Below, piece by piece: positions 1 to 6,048 of a DNA stretch of 10,516 bases. The notes under the pieces are model-generated. The model saw nothing but the letters and a program-made list of their open reading frames with translations, searched no databases and was not told the DNA's origin. The translations under genes were made by a program, and so were the position numbers. The stretch comes from Candidatus Woesearchaeota archaeon (GTDB taxonomy: Archaea; Nanobdellota; Nanobdellia; Woesearchaeales; UBA12501). The number at the start of each line of letters is the position of its first letter. Position 1 is the stretch's first letter. The stretch spans positions 1 through 10,516 of the forward strand of contig JACOVM010000063.1 of the NCBI GenBank assembly GCA_016177345.1. The letters run 5' to 3'.

Positions 1-536
1 AAATCCAGCGTTGCACAGGCAAAAAAGTAGAATTGCTTGTCTGGAAATTTCTCTTGCAGCTTCAAGATGGTGCCCAACAAGGCTTGTACTGTTTTTTGTC
101 CTGATTTTGTAGAGATGAGAACACCAATCGTGCCTGAAGAAAGAAATTTAACCAGTGCTGCTTTGCGCTTTTTTTGCACATCAGCAACGCTCTCCTTGGA
201 AAGAACACGAGCCTCATTCAGCATTGGATCAGCGATAACGACATCGCGATTGAACGTAATAACAATGCCTTTAGGATGAAATTCTCCAGTCCCAACATAA
301 AGAATATCCTCTTCTGGTATCTCCTTTGGCACACTGCAGCCGAGAATCTGGCCGTGAAGCTTAACAGTCTTGCCATGCTTCTCGAGAAATGCTTTTACCT
401 CGCCAAGCTTTGCAGAATGCTGCACGGGAGCAACAAGGCAAACGCTGCTTCCTTTAAGGAGGGGCATGGCTTTTTCAACAACAGGCATGACATCAAGATC
501 TGACCTGGCATAAAGATGGTGGATTTTGATGGGCAT
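1..536 (-). pseudogene. dph2: Diphthamide biosynthesis Dph2-like protein, C-terminal part; N-terminally truncated or decayed, cut by window edge
   Basis: The minus strand is open from the ATG at 534-536 to the left edge (178 codons, no stop reached). The protein resembles domains 2 and 3 of archaeal Dph2, a radical-SAM-like [4Fe-4S] enzyme that transfers the 3-amino-3-carboxypropyl group of SAM to a histidine of elongation factor 2. Visible landmarks are ARSDLD (10-15), ILGCSVP (64-70) with the second cluster cysteine at C67, and VGTGEFHPKG (81-90). The third cluster cysteine would lie beyond the window. The N-terminal domain of about 100 residues, carrying the first cluster cysteine, is absent: the same frame upstream meets TGA at 585-587, TGA at 594-596 and TAG at 606-608. 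A family-like stretch (PVQN...LPSPV) precedes the ATG in frame, suggesting the gene was once longer. Pseudogene, restarted short gene and assembly error remain open. Family call is good; status is uncertain. Confidence 0.72.
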
Positions 537-555
537 GGCTACTGGAGATGGCAGT

Positions 556-563
556 GATTTAAG
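556..563 (-). promoter_or_regulatory. Possible TATA box for the truncated Dph2-like frame
   Basis: CTTAAATC on the minus strand lies about 27 nt before the ATG at 536, near the spacing seen for other genes here. It falls inside a stretch whose translation still looks like the Dph2 family, so it may be a chance AT-rich match. Confidence 0.25.
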
Positions 564-712
564 AACATTGCTATTTTGTACCGGTCATTTCATTCAATCG
601 CTGTGCTATATTGTACAAGTGAGCAAACAGCGCAACTCATGTTGGCGTACGTTGGGGTATCATATTCCTCAACAATATCAGCAAGATTTGCCATGAGAAA
701 GAGAAAAGGCAA

Positions 713-729
713 AAAGGTTAAAAACCTTT
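713..729. promoter_or_regulatory. Perfect inverted repeat upstream of the multi-span membrane protein gene
   Basis: Seven-base arms AAAGGTT and AACCTTT are separated by AAA. The repeat ends 22 bases before the TATA box at 752-759. A factor bound here could act on the promoter, but AT-rich palindromes can arise by chance. No matching regulator is identified. Confidence 0.35.
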
Positions 730-751
730 GGGTTATATTCGTGGCAAAACA

Positions 752-759
752 TATAAATA
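752..759 (+). promoter_or_regulatory. TATA box of the multi-span membrane protein gene
   Basis: TATAAATA begins 29 nt before the ATG at 781, so transcription should begin at or next to the start codon (leaderless mRNA). No Shine-Dalgarno sequence is needed for this start. Confidence 0.7.
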
Positions 760-780
760 CAATCAACATCCTAAAAGGAC

Positions 781-2421
781 ATGGGCGATGGGCTGAAGGA
801 GAAAGTTGCTAAACCTACGCATGCTAAGAGCCTCGATGACAAGGTTGTAGATAACGCTACTGATCACTCTTCTTCACCACTTGTTGAACCTGTTTCTGTT
901 GAGGCTCCGCAGCAAGCAAGGATCTCCTGGCTTCTTCCAAGAACACCACGAGAAGGAGTTATTTTAGCCGCTGGCGGAGGGCTTCTTGCATTGGCAACTG
1001 AAGTCGTTCCTCCGGCAATAGCATTGGCACAGGAATATGGTACAAGAGCAGTTCATAAAGCACAACCGCTTATTGACGTAGTATCACAACACCACGGCCC
1101 TGCTCTTATCGGAGCACTTGCACTGCCTCTAGCCGGAGAAGCGTACACCCTATATTCTAAGCGGCGATTAGCCCGATTCAGAACGCTTGGGCTTCTCTCG
1201 ACAGCAGGAGGGGCAGCCGGCATTGGCATTTCCGCAGCGCTTCCTGCCCTTGAAGAATTAGTAAGCGATGCTGGCGATGCTGCAGAACGTTTTGGTACTA
1301 CATTGATGGAAACCGCACCAGAATGGGCTCCTGTTACTGTTGGGGGAATAGCTGGTGCAACAGCAGGAGCGCTTCTTCTTCCCAAAGTTCTCAACCGAAT
1401 ACTTGTTGACGGGCAAGGAAACAGGCTTCACTGGAGATACAATACTGCACGAATTGTTGGCGGTATCGGTGGTGGGATAGTGGGCGCTTACACGCCGAGA
1501 ATGATTGAAGCAGCGTGGTCATTCGGAAGTCGAATACGGCCATCACTAGAGGCTTTTGTTAATGTTCTTCCAGAAATAGGAGTGGCAGGTGGAGGCGCCC
1601 TGGGCATGTTAGGTATGAGTAGGATTCTTGTTGGCCAACCACTAACGAGAGGAGAAACAGCTGCTGCCCTGATTATAGGGGGGGCAGCAGGAATTGGACT
1701 GCTCAATGGAGGCCTCACGCCTGCCGCAGATTTCTTAAACACTATTGGAGGATATAGTGTTGGCGGATTGCTCGGGGCCGTCATGCTCACATTGTATGCT
1801 CAACGACAAGAACAGAGACGAGGCAAAAGATCTGGGTTGTTGGTTTCATACTCAAGAATTGTCATTGGCGCAGGAATCGGCATTGGAACACAATTTCTAA
1901 TCCACCAAGGGGCACGAGGAGCATACTCTCTTTTTCAAGAAGGGTTAAGGCTTGGTTTGCCGGCAGCAAAAAGTGCTTACCATACGTTAGCGCCGTATGG
2001 AGAATATATTGCAATAGGTGCAGGCATCGTTGGTGTTGCTGCTGGCGTTGGAATTGCATTTGCAAAAAGCCCAAGGCTGCGACAAACAACGAGCTCAGCA
2101 ATATACTCTATGGGAAGAAAAGCTGCATCAGCAGGAAGATACGTGAGAGACAACGCGATGTCCTATGTTATGCACCCTGTTTCTAGCGCATTGGATCTCG
2201 TAACACCTAGCCATGAAGATACGGTGAGGTATAATGGAAGATATCTTCAGCGATTATTAGGGGCTGGCGGTCTTCTTGCTGCAATTGGGGCAGGGCTTGA
2301 GCCGACATACAACGCTGTTGCTTCATCTCCATCAACTGCCGCAGGAGCTGCTGCCGTAGTATTCTTCACCGCCCTCGCTGGAGTAAATCATTTGTTGAAA
2401 AGGAATAAGAAAGAAAAATGA
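781..2421 (+). CDS. Glycine/alanine-rich integral membrane protein with about 12 spans in repeated hairpins, unknown function
   Basis: This 546-residue protein has a hydrophilic N-terminus (1-56) followed by about 12 hydrophobic, glycine-rich segments near 58-82, 105-124, 134-155, 183-203, 224-238, 264-282, 293-312, 322-340, 357-375, 408-427, 490-510 and 517-538. Many carry small-residue zippers such as GGAAGIGI and GGIGGGIVG. The segments come as repeated hairpins: a span, a basic loop (KRRLARFR, RQEQRRGKR, KSPRLR), a second GxG-rich span, then a proline and an amphipathic, often acidic stretch. Basic loops and the tail RNKKEK would all face the cytoplasm, with the other loops outside, so the topology is self-consistent. 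No transporter or enzyme motif was recognised. Close small-residue packing suggests a multi-helix scaffold, channel or envelope component; this is inference. The start follows from the TATA spacing. The gene appears monocistronic. Confidence 0.85.
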   Translation: MGDGLKEKVAKPTHAKSLDDKVVDNATDHSSSPLVEPVSVEAPQQARISWLLPRTPREGVILAAGGGLLALATEVVPPAIALAQEYGTRAVHKAQPLIDVVSQHHGPALIGALALPLAGEAYTLYSKRRLARFRTLGLLSTAGGAAGIGISAALPALEELVSDAGDAAERFGTTLMETAPEWAPVTVGGIAGATAGALLLPKVLNRILVDGQGNRLHWRYNTARIVGGIGGGIVGAYTPRMIEAAWSFGSRIRPSLEAFVNVLPEIGVAGGGALGMLGMSRILVGQPLTRGETAAALIIGGAAGIGLLNGGLTPAADFLNTIGGYSVGGLLGAVMLTLYAQRQEQRRGKRSGLLVSYSRIVIGAGIGIGTQFLIHQGARGAYSLFQEGLRLGLPAAKSAYHTLAPYGEYIAIGAGIVGVAAGVGIAFAKSPRLRQTTSSAIYSMGRKAASAGRYVRDNAMSYVMHPVSSALDLVTPSHEDTVRYNGRYLQRLLGAGGLLAAIGAGLEPTYNAVASSPSTAAGAAAVVFFTALAGVNHLLKRNKKEK

Positions 2422-2441
2422 ATAGGGCATAGCCAAAGTCT

Positions 2442-2450
2442 TTTAAATAT
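2442..2450 (+). promoter_or_regulatory. TATA box of the methyltransferase gene
   Basis: TTTAAATAT starts 28 nt before the ATG at 2470 and lies in the 48-base gap after the membrane protein gene. The methyltransferase therefore probably has its own promoter and a leaderless transcript. Confidence 0.7.
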
Positions 2451-2469
2451 CTCCAATCTTCTTCTAAGG

Positions 2470-3402
2470 ATGGCATCTAAAGAGGATATAGATGAATTGC
2501 TGCAGCTCAACTGGGAGATGATGTTATCGGCAGCTAAGCCCATACAAGATCGCATTATGGATGGACAGCTTGATCCAGAAACTGCGATAAGGCTTCTTAC
2601 ACAACAGCAATTTGGAGATGGGCAGTACAGTCCAGAATATCAGCGATTTCGTGAAAACTCAAAAAAGCTGTTTGAGAATGAGGTCTACTTTGAAGCAGGA
2701 TACAGCTCATCAGCAGTAACAGGCTTTAGATACCGAGAATCCTCATTCATTGACTCACACTTTCTTTTTCTTCTCCACCAACAGCTTGGAGGGAAAAAGT
2801 ATGATTCTCCTGAAAAACTTCGGCGGAAAATGGAAAGGCTACTGAAGGGAAAAAGAATTCTAGAGCTCGGCTGCGGGCCTGGTTTTGGATTGCATACCTT
2901 TCAGGATCTCGGCGCTATCGCCACCGGAATAGAACTAAGAGACACGTATCGAGGAAAGGTTGATCATGTTGATATTCTATATGGCGATGCAACTGCTGAT
3001 CTTGACAGATTATGTGATGGTGAACAATTTGATATCGTATACAGTGCAGACTTTTTTGCCACCGTAAATGTTTCATTCAAGTCAGCACAGAGAATGGCAC
3101 CTGCATTAGCAGAAAGAACTGTACCTGGAGGGCTTGGAATTCATCTTGTTACCTACTTTAAACTCAGTCCAGCAACACGCTATCTCGGCGCATGGATTGA
3201 TGCATTCACTAATAGGGTAGACCTAGATGAATGGCAAAGAAAATACGACATGCTGCCCCTGAAAGAGCGGCTTGAAGATTCATGGACAAATGAATGTCCT
3301 CTTGACCCTCAAGACCTCATCAGACAAGGATTTGTGATAAAGGAGCATGGCATCCACAATAATGAGGTAGTCATCATCACTGAGAAGCCAGTGGGCACGT
3401 GA
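2470..3402 (+). CDS. Class I SAM-dependent methyltransferase, substrate unknown
   Basis: The 310-residue protein has a Rossmann-type methyltransferase domain after a mostly helical N-terminal region of about 125 residues. Motif I is ILELGCGPGFG (130-140), the SAM-binding glycine loop. The acidic residue ending strand 2 is probably E155 in GIELR. YGDAT (171-175) would place D173 near the adenine, and FDIVYSADFF (187-196) corresponds to motif IV. VPGG (218-221) fits the turn before strand 5. The N-terminal extension contains aromatic and acidic residues and may contribute to substrate binding, but nothing identifies the substrate. The TATA box fixes the start at the ATG. The gene converges on vapC, with eight Ts between them. 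The fold is secure; whether it acts on small molecule, lipid, RNA or protein cannot be decided from the sequence. Confidence 0.85.
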   Translation: MASKEDIDELLQLNWEMMLSAAKPIQDRIMDGQLDPETAIRLLTQQQFGDGQYSPEYQRFRENSKKLFENEVYFEAGYSSSAVTGFRYRESSFIDSHFLFLLHQQLGGKKYDSPEKLRRKMERLLKGKRILELGCGPGFGLHTFQDLGAIATGIELRDTYRGKVDHVDILYGDATADLDRLCDGEQFDIVYSADFFATVNVSFKSAQRMAPALAERTVPGGLGIHLVTYFKLSPATRYLGAWIDAFTNRVDLDEWQRKYDMLPLKERLEDSWTNECPLDPQDLIRQGFVIKEHGIHNNEVVIITEKPVGT

Positions 3403-3407
3403 GTCTC

Positions 3408-3415
3408 TTTTTTTT
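3408..3415 (+). terminator. T-tract, probable archaeal terminator of the methyltransferase gene
   Basis: Eight consecutive Ts begin six bases after the TGA stop. Archaeal RNA polymerase commonly terminates on T-runs without a hairpin. The tract reaches the TAA stop of the convergent vapC. Confidence 0.5.
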
Positions 3416-3788
3416 ATCGCCCAATATAGATAACATTTTCTTCTTTTTTGAAATCGTCATCGCCAGTAAGCACTTTAGCATTGTTGGCTTGCGCTGTTGC
3501 AAGGACAATCGCGTCAGCCATTCCAAATTTTTTTTGCTTTTTGAGCCGCGCAGCAGCAAGAGCAATCTCTACAGTAAATGGCGCGACAAAAGAATAGCGC
3601 AGAATTTTATCAATGACCAGTTCTGCATCAGCAGGCATATCTTTCAGGAGCTTAAGATACACCTCAGAAATGTTTATTGGGCAGGTGATAATTTCTTCCT
3701 CACTTTCTAAGTATCGCTTAACTATATTTCCTGATTCAGACCCCTGAATATACTCGATCCAAGCCCAGCTGTCAACTAAAACGGTCAA
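3414..3788 (-). CDS. vapC: VapC-type PIN-domain toxin ribonuclease
   Basis: This 124-residue protein has the layout of PIN-domain toxins, Mg-dependent endoribonucleases that cut specific RNAs when free of VapB. Likely metal ligands are D6 in VDSWAWIEY, E42 in ISEVY, D92 in MADAIVLATA and D110/D111 in TGDDDF, in the usual order and spacing. All four acidic positions are present, so the nuclease is probably active. The frame opens at TTG (3786-3788), 17 bases inside the end of vapB, with a GAGGG Shine-Dalgarno-like motif (3795-3799) six bases upstream. This suggests translation coupled to the antitoxin. The RNA target cannot be read from sequence. The stop codon lies in the A-run opposite the methyltransferase T-tract. 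Confidence 0.9.
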   Translation of the reverse strand: MTVLVDSWAWIEYIQGSESGNIVKRYLESEEEIITCPINISEVYLKLLKDMPADAELVIDKILRYSFVAPFTVEIALAAARLKKQKKFGMADAIVLATAQANNAKVLTGDDDFKKEENVIYIGR

Positions 3789-3972
3789 TCTCTTCCCTCA
3801 TAAATTCGCCCTTGATTTTTCCTTTTCCGATGCCAAAAAAAGACTCTTTTGGTTTTTTTAAGTGGAGCACAAGGGTCTTGATAGTCTCATCAAACGTTTC
3901 AGCCTGAAGCTCCTCCTTTACCAGGCGAAGAAGATGCATAGTATCGTCTCTTACTGCCACGGTCGTTGTCAT
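3772..3972 (-). CDS. vapB: VapB-type antitoxin
   Basis: This 66-residue protein directly precedes and overlaps vapC, the usual antitoxin-toxin order. Its N-terminal part (TTTVAVRDDTMHLLRLVKEEL, then FDETIKTLV) looks like the short DNA-binding dimerisation module of archaeal VapB antitoxins: a beta strand followed by two helices. The C-terminal part (ESFFGIGKGKIKGEFMREEIDRF) would be the tail that wraps the PIN active site. The family is known to bind its own promoter with the toxin as co-repressor. Here an inverted repeat (3971-3999) lies between the start codon and the TATA box, a suitable operator. The ATG fits TATA spacing of about 32 nt. Confidence 0.82.
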   Translation of the reverse strand: MTTTVAVRDDTMHLLRLVKEELQAETFDETIKTLVLHLKKPKESFFGIGKGKIKGEFMREEIDRFS

Positions 3973-3999
3973 ATAACAATATAGTAATATAAGTTATAT
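3971..3999. promoter_or_regulatory. Inverted repeat, candidate VapBC operator
   Basis: Arms ATATAAC (3971-3977) and GTTATAT (3993-3999) flank a 15-base AT-rich spacer. The element spans the predicted transcription start and touches the vapB TATA box, so bound VapBC could block initiation. Confidence 0.5.
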
Positions 4000-4004
4000 T
4001 TAAA
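3997..4004 (-). promoter_or_regulatory. TATA box of vapBC
   Basis: The minus strand reads TTTAAATA, with its first base 32 nt before the vapB ATG. It lies in the divergent region shared with msrB. Confidence 0.6.
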
Positions 4005-4014
4005 TATTTCTATA

Positions 4015-4032
4015 TTTTAAGCTTTTTAAGCT
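4015..4032. repeat. Perfect 9-bp tandem direct repeat upstream of msrB
   Basis: TTTTAAGCT occurs twice, back to back (4015-4023 and 4024-4032). It ends 12 bases before the msrB TATA box, where an archaeal activator or a repressor overlapping BRE could bind. Each copy also contains TTAA, so chance AT-richness contributes. Confidence 0.5.
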
Positions 4033-4044
4033 GGGAGAACACCA

Positions 4045-4052
4045 TATAAATA
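4045..4052 (+). promoter_or_regulatory. TATA box of the msrB-msrA operon
   Basis: TATAAATA begins 31 nt before the msrB ATG. A nearly leaderless transcript is expected. Confidence 0.7.
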
Positions 4053-4075
4053 CAGGCACGCTTTGATTATTTGGT

Positions 4076-4462
4076 ATGACCAAGCCCAATACCTTAACCC
4101 CCGAAGAGCAAGCAGTCATCCTCCATAGAGGAACCGAGCACCCATTCACTGGAAAGTACTGGAATTTCTACAATGACGGAACCTATCACTGTAAGCAATG
4201 CAGTGCTCTTTTATATCGCTCTACCGATAAATTTGACAGTGGCTGTGGCTGGCCAAGCTTTGATGATGAAGTGAAAGGGGCAGTCAAGCGCATCCAAGAC
4301 AGTGATGGCCAAAGAACAGAGATCCAATGCAATGCCTGCGGGGCACATCTCGGCCATGTCTTTAAGGGAGAGGGCTTCACGAGAAAGAATGTTAGGCATT
4401 GTGTGAATTCAATTTCTCTCACGTTTGTTCCAAGAAAAGAAAGAATAAAAGGTGAACAATGA
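4076..4462 (+). CDS. msrB: Peptide-methionine (R)-S-oxide reductase MsrB
   Basis: MsrB reduces the R-diastereomer of methionine sulfoxide in oxidised proteins. The 128-residue protein has the standard length and motifs: HPFTGKYWN (22-30), two zinc-binding pairs C39/C42 and C85/C88, GCGWPSF (56-62) and the catalytic cysteine C109 in RHCVNS. C57 sits where the resolving cysteine lies in many family members, so regeneration by thioredoxin through a C109-C57 disulfide is likely. The usual RYCVNS is RHCVNS here, a mild variant. The start fits the TATA spacing. The stop overlaps the msrA start in ATGA, so the two enzymes are co-transcribed and probably made together to repair both sulfoxide stereoisomers. 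Confidence 0.96.
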   Translation: MTKPNTLTPEEQAVILHRGTEHPFTGKYWNFYNDGTYHCKQCSALLYRSTDKFDSGCGWPSFDDEVKGAVKRIQDSDGQRTEIQCNACGAHLGHVFKGEGFTRKNVRHCVNSISLTFVPRKERIKGEQ

Positions 4463-4983
4463 AAACAGAAACCATCATTCTTGGCGGAGGGTGCTTCTGG
4501 TGCATGGAAGCGGTATTCTCACTCCTTAAAGGCGTGCTCAGCGTAACACCAGGCTATGCTGGAGGGACAACAACGAATCCAACGTATGAAGACGTATGCT
4601 CTGGAACAACAAACCATGCCGAAGTTGTCAAGGTAGGATATGATCGAGAGAAGACGCCGCTTGACAAAGTCCTGTCTGCCTTCTTTTCTTCTCACGATCC
4701 AACAACAATGAATCAGCAAGGGAACGACGTTGGAACGCAGTACCGCTCTATTATTCTTTTTACAACAGAACAGCAGAAAAAAGAAATAGAAGAAGCAATA
4801 AAAAAGGTTCAGAAGAAATATGAAAAGCCAATTGTTACCGAGGTAAAAGAGCTCGACTGCTTTTATCCTGCTGAGGAAGAACACCATCGCTATTTTGAAA
4901 AGAATCCAAGGCAAGCGTATTGCAGGCTCGTGATTGCTCCAAAAGTGGAGAAGGTGAAGAGATTGATAGCCTCAGACGAATGA
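4459..4983 (+). CDS. msrA: Peptide-methionine (S)-S-oxide reductase MsrA
   Basis: MsrA reduces the S-diastereomer of methionine sulfoxide, complementing MsrB. The 174-residue protein has the family signature GGGCFWCMEAVF (9-20) with catalytic cysteine C12, followed by GYAGG, NPTYEDVCSGTTNHAEVV with the conserved acidic residue, and HDPTTMNQQGNDVGTQYRS. The C-terminal NPRQAYC matches the conserved tail motif and may hold a resolving cysteine. The start codon overlaps the msrB stop (ATGA, 4459-4462), preceded by GGTGA at 4451-4455, a Shine-Dalgarno-like site. The last 12 bases overlap the end of the convergent gene at 4972-5499. Confidence 0.97.
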   Translation: MKTETIILGGGCFWCMEAVFSLLKGVLSVTPGYAGGTTTNPTYEDVCSGTTNHAEVVKVGYDREKTPLDKVLSAFFSSHDPTTMNQQGNDVGTQYRSIILFTTEQQKKEIEEAIKKVQKKYEKPIVTEVKELDCFYPAEEEHHRYFEKNPRQAYCRLVIAPKVEKVKRLIASDE

Positions 4984-5499
4984 CATATGATACTTCCTCA
5001 CATCCTCAGCAGCCGATCGTTCAATCTGGCATGGAAGCACGCTTTGTCGCCAATCATCAAAGTGCCTTGCATCAGCGCCTTTTACAACAACTGTATATTG
5101 GTGGCGAACAATAGGCTTATCAGCATCACTCCACCCGTATCCCCGACGAACAATCGAAGTCATTATTGGATTACCGCAAAGTAACGCTGTGCCAAAGCTC
5201 ATTTCAACAGTATCGCCTAAATGATGCAGATGCATGTTCAATATTAAATTTTCATCATCTTCCCTAAGTAACGCGTCGAGGTAGTCATCCGCAAGCTCTG
5301 CCCGTAAGCGTATTTTTCTTCTCATACTGCTTTTAGAAAAATAGCTTTCAAAGTAGCCAAAGCCGTTTGACCTGTGCTGTTCAATAATTTCGATATCCTC
5401 ATCATTTCCTTCTCCATGGTATTGAAGAAACAACACTAACTCGTAGGGTGTTATGTTCCGTTCTTCTTCTGTTGCCATCATGATACAACCAACTGTCAA
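4972..5499 (-). CDS. Uncharacterised protein, second gene of a two-gene operon
   Basis: No family was recognised for this product of up to 175 residues. It is soluble and rich in charged residues: an acidic helical N-terminal half (NITPYELVLFLQYHGE, NDEDIEIIEQ), a basic patch RRKIRLRAEL (60-69), then DDYLDALLREDDEN and LILNMHLHHLGDTVEM. The C-terminal third (YTVVVKGADARHFDDWRQ) looks like alternating strand and helix. The frame opens at TTG (5497-5499), overlapping the TGA of the upstream gene as TTGA; ATGs at 5481 and 5478 would give 169 or 168 residues and are also plausible. The vapC gene here also starts with TTG in an overlap, which favours coupling. The gene was probably co-transcribed with the 162-residue partner. 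It converges on msrA with a 12-base overlap. Confidence 0.65.
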   Translation of the reverse strand: MTVGCIMMATEEERNITPYELVLFLQYHGEGNDEDIEIIEQHRSNGFGYFESYFSKSSMRRKIRLRAELADDYLDALLREDDENLILNMHLHHLGDTVEMSFGTALLCGNPIMTSIVRRGYGWSDADKPIVRHQYTVVVKGADARHFDDWRQSVLPCQIERSAAEDVRKYHMSFV

Positions 5500-5984
5500 T
5501 ACATCCGATTGTCGATACTATCAACATTTTCGCATATGCGGAGCGCTGACCTGCACGTTCTTGCCATATTTTCAAACGTGTAAGGGCCAATCAAATAAAG
5601 AAGACTTTGGTCGTTATCTAATGATAGTTCTCCTTTTAAGTAACTTAGATAGTATGTTTTTAGAGTATCGCTAAGTCGGTGAATCATTCTCCCTCCCCTA
5701 ATCTCTCCCACAAACCTCCTTTTAGCTTGGTGCTCAGAAGCAATAGACCTATGGACAATGTTGTCTTTTACCAACTCTGTAAGCCTTCTTGGGGGAATTG
5801 CATCAATGACCGCAATCGCCTGGGCAAATACGGGCATTGCATCAAGAGCTTTTCCAAGCAATTCTTTTTCTTTGTTCTTATACTCATCATCTTTGGGCCT
5901 ATAATAACCAACTGCATCAAATGCATCTCCAGCTGCCCTCAAGCTCTCCATAAGCTCGTATTTGTATTGCGTTACATCTGCCAT
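5496..5984 (-). CDS. Uncharacterised helical protein, first gene of an operon divergent from TrmB-like regulator 1
   Basis: No family was recognised for this 162-residue protein. It has no signal peptide or membrane span and appears mainly helical: YKYELMESLRAAGDAFDAVGYY (8-28), EKELLGKALDAMPVFAQAIAVID (39-61), a basic middle (QAKRRFVGEIRGGRMIHRL, 86-104) and LSDTLKTYYLSYLKGEL. The ATG fits a TATA box on the minus strand at 6007-6014. The stop overlaps the next gene, so both unknown proteins are probably made in equal amounts and may form a complex; that is inference. A TrmB-like regulator starts 65 bases away in the opposite direction and is the natural candidate to control this pair. Confidence 0.68.
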   Translation of the reverse strand: MADVTQYKYELMESLRAAGDAFDAVGYYRPKDDEYKNKEKELLGKALDAMPVFAQAIAVIDAIPPRRLTELVKDNIVHRSIASEHQAKRRFVGEIRGGRMIHRLSDTLKTYYLSYLKGELSLDNDQSLLYLIGPYTFENMARTCRSALRICENVDSIDNRMY

Positions 5985-6006
5985 ATTTGCCGCAAAGCCA
6001 TGGAAA

Positions 6007-6014
6007 TATTTAAA
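6007..6014 (-). promoter_or_regulatory. TATA box of the two-gene unknown operon
   Basis: The minus strand reads TTTAAATA, 30 nt before the ATG at 5984. The flanking TATTTAAATA is nearly symmetric and could in principle serve either strand, but the plus-strand gene has a better-spaced box. Confidence 0.6.
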
Positions 6015-6019
6015 TAGTT

Positions 6020-6046
6020 GTTATAATATATTGATAACACTGATAA
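6020..6046. promoter_or_regulatory. Inverted and direct repeats over the TrmB-like 1 promoter, candidate operator
   Basis: GTTAT (6020-6024) and ATAAC (6034-6038) form an inverted repeat covering the TATA box. TGATAA is also repeated directly at 6032-6037 and 6041-6046. Binding here would block the regulator's own promoter. Confidence 0.4.
6021..6028 (+). promoter_or_regulatory. TATA box of TrmB-like regulator 1
   Basis: TTATAATA starts 28 nt before the ATG at 6049. This supports the internal ATG rather than the far-upstream in-frame ATG at 5962, which lies inside the divergent gene. Confidence 0.6.
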
Positions 6047-6048
6047 TC

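Noticed and set aside
37..503. Plus-strand open frames at the left end
   Set aside because: They lie opposite the Dph2-like minus frame, which has family motifs; the plus translations have none.
585..608. Recoding of TGA as a sense codon to extend the Dph2-like frame
   Set aside because: A TAG and several further TGAs also interrupt the frame, while other genes here (methyltransferase, msrB, msrA, TrmB-like 1) use TGA as a normal stop.
590..769. Minus-strand 59-residue open frame between the Dph2-like fragment and the membrane protein gene
   Set aside because: Its translation (LADIVEEYD...CAVC...) has no clear family pattern, it covers the neighbour's promoter, and it has no promoter of its own. 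It may hold decayed Dph2 N-terminal sequence but cannot be supported as a gene.
1053..1790. Long minus-strand frames inside the 12-span protein gene
   Set aside because: They are alanine/proline-rich shadows of a glycine/alanine-rich gene, without promoters.
5962..6048. Upstream in-frame ATG extending TrmB-like 1 by 29 residues
   Set aside because: It would start inside the divergent gene and upstream of the TATA box at 6021; the extension does not fit the TrmB N-terminus.
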